Positions 16,132 through 23,456 of a stretch of DNA of 33,020 bases are shown piece by piece; within the stretch, counting starts at the first letter, position 1, and every line of letters starts with the position of its first letter. The DNA is taken from positions 1 to 33,020 of the forward strand of contig JAEWBI010000005.1 of assembly GCA_023391185.1 (NCBI GenBank), read 5' to 3'. The DNA comes from Bacillota bacterium (GTDB lineage: Bacteria > Bacillota_I > Bacilli_A > RF39 > UBA660). The notes under the pieces are model-generated. The model had not been told where the DNA came from, made no database searches, and was given only the letters and a program-made list of their open reading frames with translations. Position numbers and translations under genes: made by a program.

Positions 16132-16665
16132 CTATTTTTCCTTTGATATTGGCATTAGTATCATATTCATGTAGCGACCCTCTAACTTAGGTTGTGCATC
16201 AATAGTTGCGATATCGACTACAGCATTTGCAAAACGAAGTAATACATCTTTTCCTAGTTCAGGATGAGCCATTTCTCTTCCTCTAAACTTAACAGAAACT
16301 TTAATTTTATGACCTTTTTCCAAATATTTACTAGCATTACGAACTCTAGTTTGGAAATCAGCAACATCGATTGTTACAGATAAACGATATTCCTTCATTT
16401 CTAAATTTGTTTCACGTTGCTTTTTCATATTTTCCTTATTTTTCTTTTTTGATTCATATTTATACTTATTATAATCCATTATTTTACAAACTTGTGGATT
16501 ACTTGTTGGACTAATAAGAACCAAATCAAACCCTGCATAATTTGCAAGTGTTAAGGCATCTTTTATTCCCTTAAGACCTAACTGTTCTCCGTTTGGACCA
16601 ATTACCATTACTTCTTTTGCTCTGATTTGTTCGTTTATGTACAAATCTTTTTGTTTAATTGCTAT
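16132..16665 (-). CDS. infC: Translation initiation factor IF-3, probable AUA start
   Basis: This encodes about 178 residues. IF-3 binds the 30S subunit and monitors the start codon. LYINEQIRAKEVMVIGPNGEQLG is the conserved N-domain, followed by the basic linker (YKYESKKKNKENMKKQRE) and the C-domain (EYRLSVTIDVADFQTRVRNASKYLEKGHKIKVSVKFRGREM). No ATG, GTG or TTG lies at a usable distance. GGAGG (16678-16674) is 8 nt from ATA at 16665, which aligns with the family start. A GTG overlaps the ribosome site, and an ATG at 16707 lies inside the terminator hairpin. Rare start codons are a known feature of infC and make IF-3 self-limiting; AUA itself would be unusual. Confidence 0.92.
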   Translation of the reverse strand: MAIKQKDLYINEQIRAKEVMVIGPNGEQLGLKGIKDALTLANYAGFDLVLISPTSNPQVCKIMDYNKYKYESKKKNKENMKKQRETNLEMKEYRLSVTIDVADFQTRVRNASKYLEKGHKIKVSVKFRGREMAHPELGKDVLLRFANAVVDIATIDAQPKLEGRYMNMILMPISKEK

Positions 16666-16681
16666 ACTGAACACCTCCAAT

Positions 16682-16822
16682 AAAAAAGTGAATACGAATG
16701 TATCCACTAAAAAACCAATTTAATATTATCCTATAGCAAAAGATAATCTAATTATCGGCATTTACCCATAACCCTTTGGCTATCAGGTGAGAAGTGGATA
16801 CTTCTTCTTTCCTCTTTGTATG
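16682..16822 (-). promoter_or_regulatory. L20-type ribosomal leader with terminator/antiterminator switch
   Basis: The leader carries GAAGTATCCACTTCTCACCTGATAG-like sequence (about 16803-16779), as in Firmicutes infC leaders controlled by L20. A terminator, AGTGGATAC/GTATTCACT (16708-16700 and 16695-16687) plus T6, sits just before the infC ribosome site. GTATCCACT at 16801-16793 is the exact complement of the terminator's 5' arm, giving the alternative antiterminator pairing. L20 binding would favour termination. Confidence 0.85.
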
Positions 16823-16828
16823 TATTTG

Positions 16829-16857
16829 ATTATATAATTAATATATTATTTTGTCAA
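16829..16857 (-). promoter_or_regulatory. Consensus promoter of the infC operon
   Basis: TTGACA (16857-16852) and TATAAT (16834-16829) with a 17-bp spacer: a full consensus match. Confidence 0.9.
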
Positions 16858-16893
16858 GTATTTATTAGCTTTTTCGCCTATTTTATCAATATT

Positions 16894-17682
16894 TTATTCG
16901 TTTTCTTCTTTTATTACGTTTTTATCTAAAAAACCAATAATTTTTTTATAATTATCGCGATACGGAGTTAATTCTTTTATTACCTTACGGTATCCTTCAA
17001 TTTCCTCTTCTAACTCACGAATAGTTTTTTCATCTTCTTCAATTTCTTCTTCTTTTTTCTTAATTGTTTCTTTTAAACCAGCTATAATCGTATCTTTATC
17101 TTTTATAGAGCCTTCAAGTGAATTAATATCTCTGTTTTGTTTTTCAATAGTCTTTGACTGATTTGTAATCATTTCTTCTTGACGAATGTTAGATTCAAAA
17201 AGTTGATTAATTCTATTTATTGCTTTAGCTGTATCATCTTCAACATGTTTTTCCACAACTTTTTCAGTTTGTTTTTCTTCATTTTTATCTGTTAGTGGAA
17301 ATGCATCTATAATTTCTACTTCGCTCATTATTTTTTCACCCTTCTCATTAGCTATTTTTGACATATATTCTTGATATTTACCAAGCTCAAAAGCTCTTGC
17401 TAATACAATATTTGAAGAAACTAAAAAAGCATCTGCACACTTCTTCAAATTCTTACCATTTTCAATATATGTTTCATAGAATAATCTATCATCTGGTATT
17501 AAGAAATTAGCAATATAAAACTGTTTTTCTTCATCATTATCAAAAGTTAATGAGTCAGCATGTTCAATTACTTTTTTTTCCTTTTCTTTTACCCCTAAGC
17601 CTTCTAGACTAATTAATTGCCTATTTTTAGCGACTTCTTTTTTTAGTTTTTTATATTTTTCCTCAGTTAATTTAATAGTCAT
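16894..17682 (-). CDS. Coiled-coil protein with an ImmA/IrrE C-terminal-like segment
   Basis: This encodes 262 residues. The stretch FYIANFLIPDDRLFYETY...LKKCADAFLVSSNIVLARAFEL (about 55-101) matches the pattern that follows the HExxH helix in ImmA/IrrE metallopeptidases (FAxxLLMP...LAxxFxVSxxxVxxRLxxL), but the zinc motif itself is missing. Residues of about 120-155 form an acidic linker and 155-245 a long charged coiled coil. No membrane segment. It may be a non-catalytic scaffold or sensor; the role is unknown. A TTGATT-17-TATACT promoter lies upstream (17742-17714). Confidence 0.55.
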   Translation of the reverse strand: MTIKLTEEKYKKLKKEVAKNRQLISLEGLGVKEKEKKVIEHADSLTFDNDEEKQFYIANFLIPDDRLFYETYIENGKNLKKCADAFLVSSNIVLARAFELGKYQEYMSKIANEKGEKIMSEVEIIDAFPLTDKNEEKQTEKVVEKHVEDDTAKAINRINQLFESNIRQEEMITNQSKTIEKQNRDINSLEGSIKDKDTIIAGLKETIKKKEEEIEEDEKTIRELEEEIEGYRKVIKELTPYRDNYKKIIGFLDKNVIKEENE

Positions 17683-17713
17683 TTTTTACCTCACCACAAA
17701 ATAGTCTATTTAC

Positions 17714-17742
17714 AGTATACTACACGATAATATGTTAATCAA
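17714..17742 (-). promoter_or_regulatory. Promoter of the coiled-coil protein gene
   Basis: TTGATT (17742-17737), 17-bp spacer, TATACT (17719-17714), immediately after the efp terminator. Confidence 0.65.
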
Positions 17743-17753
17743 GAAAAAAAAGA

Positions 17754-17778
17754 GAAAAAAAAAGCATAGAATTATGCT
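17754..17778 (-). terminator. Terminator overlapping the efp stop codon
   Basis: AGCATA (17778-17773), loop ATTC, TATGCT (17768-17763), then a run of T. The TAA stop lies within the stem. Confidence 0.85.
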
Positions 17779-18329
17779 CTTGAATCATATTTACCATCTT
17801 TTGTTGATATAACAATTTTTTCGCCTTCAGATATAAATAATGGTACTTTTACTTTAAGCCCATTATCCATATACGCATCTTTCATGGCGTTATTTGTTGT
17901 ATTACCTTTAACAGCTGGTTCTGTCTTATCTACTACATATTCAATCTTATCAGGAAGTTCCATTCCTAACATTTCTCCTTGGAAAAAAGTTATAAATACA
18001 TTAATTCCTTCTTTTAAATATTTAGAATCATCACCAATTTGTTCTTTTGTTAAATCGATTTGTTCATATGAGTTCATATTCATAAAATTGAAATCATCAC
18101 CATTTGCATATAAATATTGCATTTCTTGTTTTTCAATCATGGCTTTTTCAACTTTTATACTTGAGTTAAATGTTTTTTCAACAATTGAACCTGTTCTTAA
18201 ATTTTTAAGTTTTGCTTTAACAAAAGCAGCACCTTTTCCAGGTTTAACATGAGAAAAATCAAGTACTATGAATAATTGATCTTCATATATAATGGTCATA
18301 CCGTTTTTGATATCGTTTACATTAACCAT
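17772..18329 (-). CDS. efp: Translation elongation factor P
   Basis: This encodes 185 residues, full length. EF-P relieves ribosome stalling at polyproline stretches. N-terminal KOW-like domain: VNVNDIKNGMTIIYEDQLFIVLDFSHVKPGKGAAFVKAKLKNL, with the tip residue Lys32 that is modified in many bacteria; no dedicated modification gene (epmA/epmB, ymfI) is recognised in this window. Two OB domains follow, ending with the usual KVPLFISEGEKIVISTKDGKYDSRA. AGGAGG precedes the ATG. It follows rpmG and a 52-aa ORF in one unit. Confidence 0.97.
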   Translation of the reverse strand: MVNVNDIKNGMTIIYEDQLFIVLDFSHVKPGKGAAFVKAKLKNLRTGSIVEKTFNSSIKVEKAMIEKQEMQYLYANGDDFNFMNMNSYEQIDLTKEQIGDDSKYLKEGINVFITFFQGEMLGMELPDKIEYVVDKTEPAVKGNTTNNAMKDAYMDNGLKVKVPLFISEGEKIVISTKDGKYDSRA

Positions 18330-18344
18330 ATTATTCCTCCTTGG

Positions 18345-18503
18345 TTATTTTCTATGAAATTTAACTTTTGTTTTTATTTTTGTCATCACTTCTGAATTAG
18401 AAACTTTCTTAATATTAACTGCTCTTTCAAAAGGAGCAATTCTATTAGCTTGCATTTTTATTAATTTTGGATAATCTATTGATGTTATAAATTGTTCAAA
18501 CAT
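18345..18503 (-). CDS. Unrecognised 52-aa ORF between rpmG and efp
   Basis: ATG at 18503 follows AAGGTGATAAT, the initiation pattern used by several genes here. The product is basic with no clear family, beginning MFEQFITSIDYPKL and ending KVKFHRK. It lies 12 bp after rpmG and 15 bp before efp, so it is co-transcribed. The good ribosome site and tight packing suggest a real small protein. Confidence 0.55.
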   Translation of the reverse strand: MFEQFITSIDYPKLIKMQANRIAPFERAVNIKKVSNSEVMTKIKTKVKFHRK

Positions 18504-18515
18504 ATTATCACCTTA

Positions 18516-18683
18516 TTATTTCTTTTCTTTATGATTTGTTGATTTTCTACATTTTGGACAGAATTTGTTTAATTCTAAACGTTCTGTTGTGTTTCTTTTA
18601 TTTTTTTCTGTACGATAGTTTTCTTCTTTACATTCAGTACATTGTAGAGTAATTCTTTCTCTTGCTTCACCTTTTTTTGCCAT
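18516..18683 (-). CDS. rpmG: 50S ribosomal protein L33
   Basis: This encodes 55 residues. MAKKGEARERITLQCTECKEENY and FCPKCRKSTNHKE give two CxxC pairs, so this is a zinc-binding L33. TEKNKRNTTERLELNKF is the family core. GGAGGGATAGT lies just before the ATG, and TATAAT (18723-18718) with an upstream TGC extension is the likely -10. First gene of rpmG-ORF-efp. Confidence 0.95.
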   Translation of the reverse strand: MAKKGEARERITLQCTECKEENYRTEKNKRNTTERLELNKFCPKCRKSTNHKEKK

Positions 18684-18764
18684 ACTATCCCTCCTTCACA
18701 TCTCATGCATACATATTATAGCAAATAATTATTAAAAATAAAAGTTTTTTTTACAAAAGTTGGT

Positions 18765-20714
18765 TTAATACCTTTTAAAATAAGCACTCGAAACTTCTTT
18801 AGCAATTCTTTTTGTTATAAAACTAGTATATTCAGTATCAGAATATGTAGAAGTATCAGGTGTTATTATTGTAAAAGTAACTTTTGGATCGTCATAAGGC
18901 ATATATGATACAAATGTTGTAGAAATTGTCTCTGTATCTGCCTTGCCATCATTATTAGTATCTAAAAAACTTTGACTTGTTCCTGTTTTACCAGCTGGTT
19001 TATAGGATAGATCTATGTAACCAGATCCTGTTCCACCAAACTCAAGAACCATTTTTAATCCTTCTTGAACTCTTTGCATGTAAACACTATCAGTTGTCAC
19101 TTTGTTAAGTTCCACACGACTATTTTCATAAATAGTATCTCCTTTGTTATCAACAACCTTATTTAATAATACTGGTTTTATTCGTATACCACTATTAGCT
19201 ATTGTTGTAATATACTGTGATAATTCAATAGGTGTGTAAGTATCATACTGTCCTATTGCAAAATCTAGTAGTAATCCTGAATCTGTTTTTGTCCCTATAA
19301 CACCTATTCTTTCATTAGGCAAATCTACTTCTGTCTTTATACCTAAACCAAACTCTTTAAAAGTGGTTCTATAAGTATTAAATGCTTCTGGGTTTAATGC
19401 TAGACCGCAGTTATAACAGTATGAACCACCACCGACTTTTATAGCAGTATGAAACTGATAAGTGTTTGAAGACCTTTTTAAAGCTGTTAAATCGTTTAAA
19501 GTGCCTAGATACATAAATGAACATTTTTCTGGAGTAGATTTTATTTTAATACAATCATCAACTCTTACTTCTCCTATTTTTAAAGCACCCGTGTTGTATC
19601 CAACGATATGAGATGCTCCCTTTACAACTGAACCAACAACATAGGATGTATTTGTTATTCCTGTACTATAATCATAAATATTATCATCGATAACCTGTTT
19701 TCCAGCCATAGCAATAATTCCACCAGTTTTAGCATCAGTTACTATGACAAACGACTTATTTAAATATTCAGTATTTGGTTCACTCTTAGCTTTTTTTATA
19801 TTATCTACAATTATTTGTTCTATTTCTTTTTGTAATTCTATATCAATATTTAAATATATATCATTTCCTTTTTGACCTTCTTCAATTAATTCATAATTAC
19901 CATTTGCATGCACTAAATATTTATTTTTTGTCCCCTTTAAATATTTGTCATATTGATATTCTAAATAACTAACTCCTACTGTATCACTTATTGTATAGCC
20001 ACTACTTAGATAATATTTTTTATACTCGTTAGGGATTGAACCTACACTACCAAGAATGCCTCTTAAAGTAGTTTCATATGGATATAGTCTTTCCCAATCT
20101 AAACGAATGCCAACACCTTTAAGTTTACTTACATTTTCCGCAATAGAAGCATATTCTAACTCACTTACTGAATCATTTTTAATTACTTTTTCAGTATATG
20201 AATATCCATTATTCATAAGATAATATATATAGGCTGTTTCCTTATCTATTTCTTCTAAGTCACTACTTGTTATCTTATCTAACTTAAGTTTATATAAATC
20301 ATCAGAAGTTATTTCTCTATTTTTATATAACTCGTATTCCTCTTCAGTGATTAAAGATAAATCACTATGTAATTTCAAAAAGTAATCTTTTAAAATTATA
20401 TCTGTCACTTTAGAAAAATCTACTTCTAAAAGATTTGCTAGTTTTGAGGCAATATCAAGCTGCTGTTTTGTAGTTGTTCCAACTTCCTTTTTATAATAAA
20501 TAACCTTTACAGGTTTATTATCTACGATAATTACACCATTTCTATCATATATTCTTCCTCTTGGTGCAGTATCCCCATAAACAATCTTTTCAGTTAAACT
20601 AATTAGTTTTTCTTTATAATAATCATTTTTCATTATTTGAATATAAAAAAGTTTAGCTAATATGATAGACATAGATAATACCACAAATATTTTCAGTATA
20701 AAAAGTCTTTTCAT
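18765..20714 (-). CDS. Class B penicillin-binding protein (PBP2/MrdA-type D,D-transpeptidase)
   Basis: This encodes 649 residues from the ATG at 20714 (GGGTGATAAT before it). A single N-terminal membrane helix (4-26) is followed by APRGRIYDRNG (50-60) of the dimerization domain and the transpeptidase domain. Active-site motifs are SVVK (Ser362/Lys365), SSN (415-417) and KTGTS (576-580). It cross-links peptidoglycan; class B PBPs pair with a SEDS glycosyltransferase, and one is encoded at 31755. PBP2 for elongation is more likely than FtsI or SpoVD because no PASTA domain is present, but the choice is not certain. Confidence 0.9.
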   Translation of the reverse strand: MKRLFILKIFVVLSMSIILAKLFYIQIMKNDYYKEKLISLTEKIVYGDTAPRGRIYDRNGVIIVDNKPVKVIYYKKEVGTTTKQQLDIASKLANLLEVDFSKVTDIILKDYFLKLHSDLSLITEEEYELYKNREITSDDLYKLKLDKITSSDLEEIDKETAYIYYLMNNGYSYTEKVIKNDSVSELEYASIAENVSKLKGVGIRLDWERLYPYETTLRGILGSVGSIPNEYKKYYLSSGYTISDTVGVSYLEYQYDKYLKGTKNKYLVHANGNYELIEEGQKGNDIYLNIDIELQKEIEQIIVDNIKKAKSEPNTEYLNKSFVIVTDAKTGGIIAMAGKQVIDDNIYDYSTGITNTSYVVGSVVKGASHIVGYNTGALKIGEVRVDDCIKIKSTPEKCSFMYLGTLNDLTALKRSSNTYQFHTAIKVGGGSYCYNCGLALNPEAFNTYRTTFKEFGLGIKTEVDLPNERIGVIGTKTDSGLLLDFAIGQYDTYTPIELSQYITTIANSGIRIKPVLLNKVVDNKGDTIYENSRVELNKVTTDSVYMQRVQEGLKMVLEFGGTGSGYIDLSYKPAGKTGTSQSFLDTNNDGKADTETISTTFVSYMPYDDPKVTFTIITPDTSTYSDTEYTSFITKRIAKEVSSAYFKRY

Positions 20715-20779
20715 ATTATCACCCATTATTATTGTTTTAATCTTTTAGTATTTTATACATACAATATAATGGAGGGTTT

Positions 20780-21037
20780 ATGATTAATATTATTAAAAAA
20801 TATGTAAGTATTCTTACTACTAAGGACATATATGAATTTGGGAGAAAAAATAATATTTTTCTTACTGATAATGAGGTTTCTATAATATATGAAGTTATTA
20901 AAAGAGATTATGAAATGTTAATATATAATGATGAAAAAGTATTTCAGTGTTTAGAAAATAAAATAAGTTCAGAAAATTTAAATAAGATTAAAATACTTTT
21001 TTATGAGTATAAAAAAAAATATCAGAACTATTTATAA
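20780..21037 (+). CDS. DUF2624 (YqfT-like) protein
   Basis: This encodes 85 residues. NIIKKYVSILTTKDIYEFGRKNNIFLTDNEVSIIYEVIK and a tail of IKILFYEYKKKYQNYL match the YqfT/DUF2624 pattern. In Bacillus the yqfT gene also neighbours the endonuclease IV gene yqfS. Function unknown, probably a small helical cytoplasmic protein. GGAGGG lies before the ATG and almost abuts a TATAAT box, so the untranslated leader would be very short. Its 3' end overlaps the convergent nfo gene by 10 bp. Confidence 0.75.
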   Translation: MINIIKKYVSILTTKDIYEFGRKNNIFLTDNEVSIIYEVIKRDYEMLIYNDEKVFQCLENKISSENLNKIKILFYEYKKKYQNYL

Positions 21038-21050
21038 TAGTTTCTGATAT
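21011..21050 (-). terminator. nfo terminator embedded in the DUF2624 coding end
   Basis: Minus-strand ATATCAGAAACTAT pairs with ATAGTTCTGATAT (one bulge, about 13 bp), followed by nine Ts. The T-run is the complement of the AAA-rich lysine codons near the end of the plus-strand gene, and both stop codons lie in the hairpin. Confidence 0.85.
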
Positions 21051-21936
21051 CTTCTAGTAATTGGCTATTTTGTTTTTTATTTCTTATCATTTCTATTTCA
21101 AATTTATATGGTGGATATAGTCTATCAGTTGTTTGATCACTTGCACTCACATAAGGTGTTTCTAGTATTTTAGGAACACTTTTTAATTTGTCATTGTAAA
21201 TAATGTCAATTAAAGTGTCAAAACCAATTGTTCCAAGTCCTATATTATCATGTCTATCTTTATGAGAACTCATATCATTTTTACTATCATTTACATGAAC
21301 ACATGCAATTTTATCAAGACCTACTATCTTATCAAATTCTTCTAAGACTGTGTCAAAATTTGTTAAGTCATATCCAGCATCATTTAAATGACATGTATCT
21401 AGACATACCATAACTTTGTCTTTATATGTAACACCATCAATAATTTTTTTAATTTGCTTAAAATTACACCCTACTTCGCTACCTTTACCAGCCATAGTTT
21501 CTAAACATATAGTTACTTTAGTATCTGACATAATGCAGTGATTTAAAACAAATATAATATTTTCAATTGCTGTTTCTTCTCCTAAGCCAACATGGCTTCC
21601 TGGATGTAGAACTAATTTTGTTATGCCTAACTGTTCTACTCTGTCAAGTTCCTGTCTTAAGAAACTAATTGCAAAATCTATATTAGCAGTATTAGCAAGA
21701 TTTATTATGTACGGTGCATGAACTACAATATTTCTTAAATCTATACCATTTTCTTTCATTATTTGCATTGCTTTGATAGTTTGATTATCATCTATCGCAG
21801 ATCTTGCAGTATTTTGTGGTGCCCCTGTATAAAACATAAATGCGTTACATCCATAACTTAAAGCTTCCTCTACACTACCTACTAGCTGTGAATCTTTTTT
21901 AAATGATACATGACACCCAATTATTAAATCTTTCAT
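21028..21936 (-). CDS. nfo: Endonuclease IV (AP endonuclease)
   Basis: This encodes 302 residues, a TIM-barrel trinuclear-zinc enzyme that cleaves abasic sites in base excision repair. Motifs: IGCHVSFKK start, FMFYTGAPQNT, VVHAPYIINLA, LVLHPGSHVG, CLETMAGKGSEVG, VCLDTCHLNDAGYD, VHVNDSKNDMSSHKDRHDNIGLGTIG and ILETPY, together giving the metal-binding His/Glu/Asp ligands. AGGAGGATGTAA precedes the ATG. In many spore formers this enzyme protects spore DNA. Confidence 0.96.
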   Translation of the reverse strand: MKDLIIGCHVSFKKDSQLVGSVEEALSYGCNAFMFYTGAPQNTARSAIDDNQTIKAMQIMKENGIDLRNIVVHAPYIINLANTANIDFAISFLRQELDRVEQLGITKLVLHPGSHVGLGEETAIENIIFVLNHCIMSDTKVTICLETMAGKGSEVGCNFKQIKKIIDGVTYKDKVMVCLDTCHLNDAGYDLTNFDTVLEEFDKIVGLDKIACVHVNDSKNDMSSHKDRHDNIGLGTIGFDTLIDIIYNDKLKSVPKILETPYVSASDQTTDRLYPPYKFEIEMIRNKKQNSQLLEDIRNYYK

Positions 21937-21951
21937 TTACATCCTCCTAAC

Positions 21952-21974
21952 AAAAAACAGGATATTACTATCCT
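21952..21974 (-). terminator. Terminator after the 243-aa unknown gene
   Basis: AGGATA-GTAA-TATCCT on the minus strand (21974-21959) followed by T6. The gene's TAG stop is inside the stem. Confidence 0.85.
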
Positions 21975-22696
21975 ATTTTTTTCATATTTCCTTTAGCAAG
22001 TTCAGCATTCACCATATCTAAAGTAATACCAAACTCGTTAACAAGCTCAGTCATTTCTTTTTCACAAGCTTGCTTTATAGTAATAGCTTCTTTTCTTTTA
22101 TTCATAAGTTCTACATACTTTACTACTCCTGCTTCTTTTGGATCGACAGGAACTTCAACTTTTATAGGTTCACTTGGGACAGTTGATAATTTTTTTGCTA
22201 AATCAAAGTTTTCTTTAATAGAATTTGCTCTATGAGCAAGTAGTTTTTGAACAAAAACAGTGCTTATTAGTAATCGTCTAGGAGCACCAACAATACGCTT
22301 TTGTTTATTTATTAAATAGTCAACATCCGTCTGTAATACTTTTAAAATATAATTTTTTTCTTTTGAATTTACCTCTGGATTATTTTTTGCTACATCAATG
22401 CTCTTATTTTCTTCTTGAGTTGCTGGATTTTCATTAACAACAGTGGCCACTATATTAACTTGAGCCTCTTGAGGTTCAGTTTTAACTGGTTCTGGTGCAA
22501 TATTAGTGTTTACTACTGGAGCCGGTTCAACTGCAGCTACATTTAAACTTATATAAGCTAGCAATTTTTTTCCATACCCACTTGTTATTTTATTAAACAT
22601 ATTTGGAACTAAATACGCTAACCTTTTTCCCTCAACAGTTATTTTGCTCTTTGTGGCTAAATCTATTGCTGATGCTTTAACATCATAATTTTTCAT
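21968..22696 (-). CDS. Unrecognised 242-243-aa protein with two domains joined by a Pro/Glu-rich linker
   Basis: I do not recognise a family. From the ATG at 22696 (GGGGAG site overlapping the upstream stop) the product starts MKNYDVKASAIDLA, a small basic N-domain (1-60). It continues through a disordered stretch rich in Pro, Val, Glu and Asn (about 62-125) and ends with a helical basic C-domain (VLQTDVDYLINKQKRIVGAPRR...). No signal peptide or membrane helix. An upstream ATG at 22726 would overlap the DUF1292 gene and lacks a ribosome site. Coupled to the DUF1292 gene; the function is open. Confidence 0.6.
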   Translation of the reverse strand: MKNYDVKASAIDLATKSKITVEGKRLAYLVPNMFNKITSGYGKKLLAYISLNVAAVEPAPVVNTNIAPEPVKTEPQEAQVNIVATVVNENPATQEENKSIDVAKNNPEVNSKEKNYILKVLQTDVDYLINKQKRIVGAPRRLLISTVFVQKLLAHRANSIKENFDLAKKLSTVPSEPIKVEVPVDPKEAGVVKYVELMNKRKEAITIKQACEKEMTELVNEFGITLDMVNAELAKGNMKKIG

Positions 22697-22700
22697 TATA

Positions 22701-22970
22701 TTACTCCCCGTCTTTTGCAATATCAAGCATTACTTTTTTTATTTCAACCCAAACAGCTTCATCAGCAACACTAGCTAAAGTAACAGTGCCATCAGCATTT
22801 GCTACAACTTCTGATGTATAAACTTCAACATTCCCAGATGGATCAGTTTTGTTTTCTGTATATATTAAGTATTCTTTACCGTTTAATTTTAGTGTAAAAT
22901 ATGCTACGACTTCAACTTGTTTACTAACTCCAGTTTCATCTATTATATTAATGATTTCTTTATTATTCAT
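22701..22970 (-). CDS. DUF1292 (YrzB-like) protein
   Basis: This encodes 89 residues. The pattern IIDETGVSKQVEVVAYFTLKLNGKEYLIYTE...VEVYTSEVV...WVEIKKVMLDI matches DUF1292, small beta-rich proteins of unknown role common in Firmicutes. GGGAG lies before the ATG, and TTGAAA-18-TATAAT upstream (23031-23002) is the promoter. Confidence 0.8.
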   Translation of the reverse strand: MNNKEIINIIDETGVSKQVEVVAYFTLKLNGKEYLIYTENKTDPSGNVEVYTSEVVANADGTVTLASVADEAVWVEIKKVMLDIAKDGE

Positions 22971-23001
22971 ATTAGTTCTCCCTTCTTACTTTATATATCA
23001 C

Positions 23002-23031
23002 ATTATATCACAGTATTTAATCTATTTTCAA
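23002..23031 (-). promoter_or_regulatory. Promoter of the DUF1292 gene pair
   Basis: TTGAAA (23031-23026) and TATAAT (23007-23002) with an 18-bp spacer. Confidence 0.65.
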
Positions 23032-23104
23032 TATTTTCATGAAATATATGTTAATGATACAAGGTATAATATAACCTATAATAGAATATTTTTCAAGGGG
23101 TAAA

Positions 23105-23138
23105 TTAAAAGATAATTTAAAAATCAATTATCTTTTAA
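23105..23138 (-). terminator. Terminator at the end of the DivIC-like gene
   Basis: A perfect 13-bp stem TTAAAAGATAATT/AATTATCTTTTAA with an 8-nt loop, then a short T-tract. The arm encodes the last residues of the gene and includes its TGA stop. Confidence 0.75.
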
Positions 23139-23456
23139 TATGTTATTTAATTCTTCTATCTTAGACTGATAATCAGCTATTTGGTTTTTTATATCTTTGA
23201 TTTGTTTTGCTACTAAAGCTTGCTCATTTATTAATTCTATATAATCATCTACATCATTATTATATAATTCATATTCTGCCGCTTGATCTTTTAACTCTTT
23301 TTCTAACAATGTTTGTTTATCTTGTAATTCAGCTATGATTTTTTGATTATTAGCAATTTTTCCCATATTCATTTTTATACCGTTATTACTAAAAAATATA
23401 ATAAAATATAATGCTGAAAGAATTATTACTAATTTTATTTTGCCTTTTCTACTCAT
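23124..23456 (-). CDS. Small bitopic coiled-coil membrane protein, DivIC/FtsL-like in layout
   Basis: This encodes 110 residues. A short basic cytoplasmic end (MSRKGKIK), one membrane helix (about 9-24) and a continuous outer coiled coil (35-108) give the layout of septum-formation initiators, though size and layout alone do not prove it. The ATG at 23456 overlaps the stop of the C39-like gene (ATGAGTAG), so the two are translationally coupled. A longer reading from 23513 would lie wholly inside the upstream gene and is less likely. Confidence 0.6.
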   Translation of the reverse strand: MSRKGKIKLVIILSALYFIIFFSNNGIKMNMGKIANNQKIIAELQDKQTLLEKELKDQAAEYELYNNDVDDYIELINEQALVAKQIKDIKNQIADYQSKIEELNNILKDN

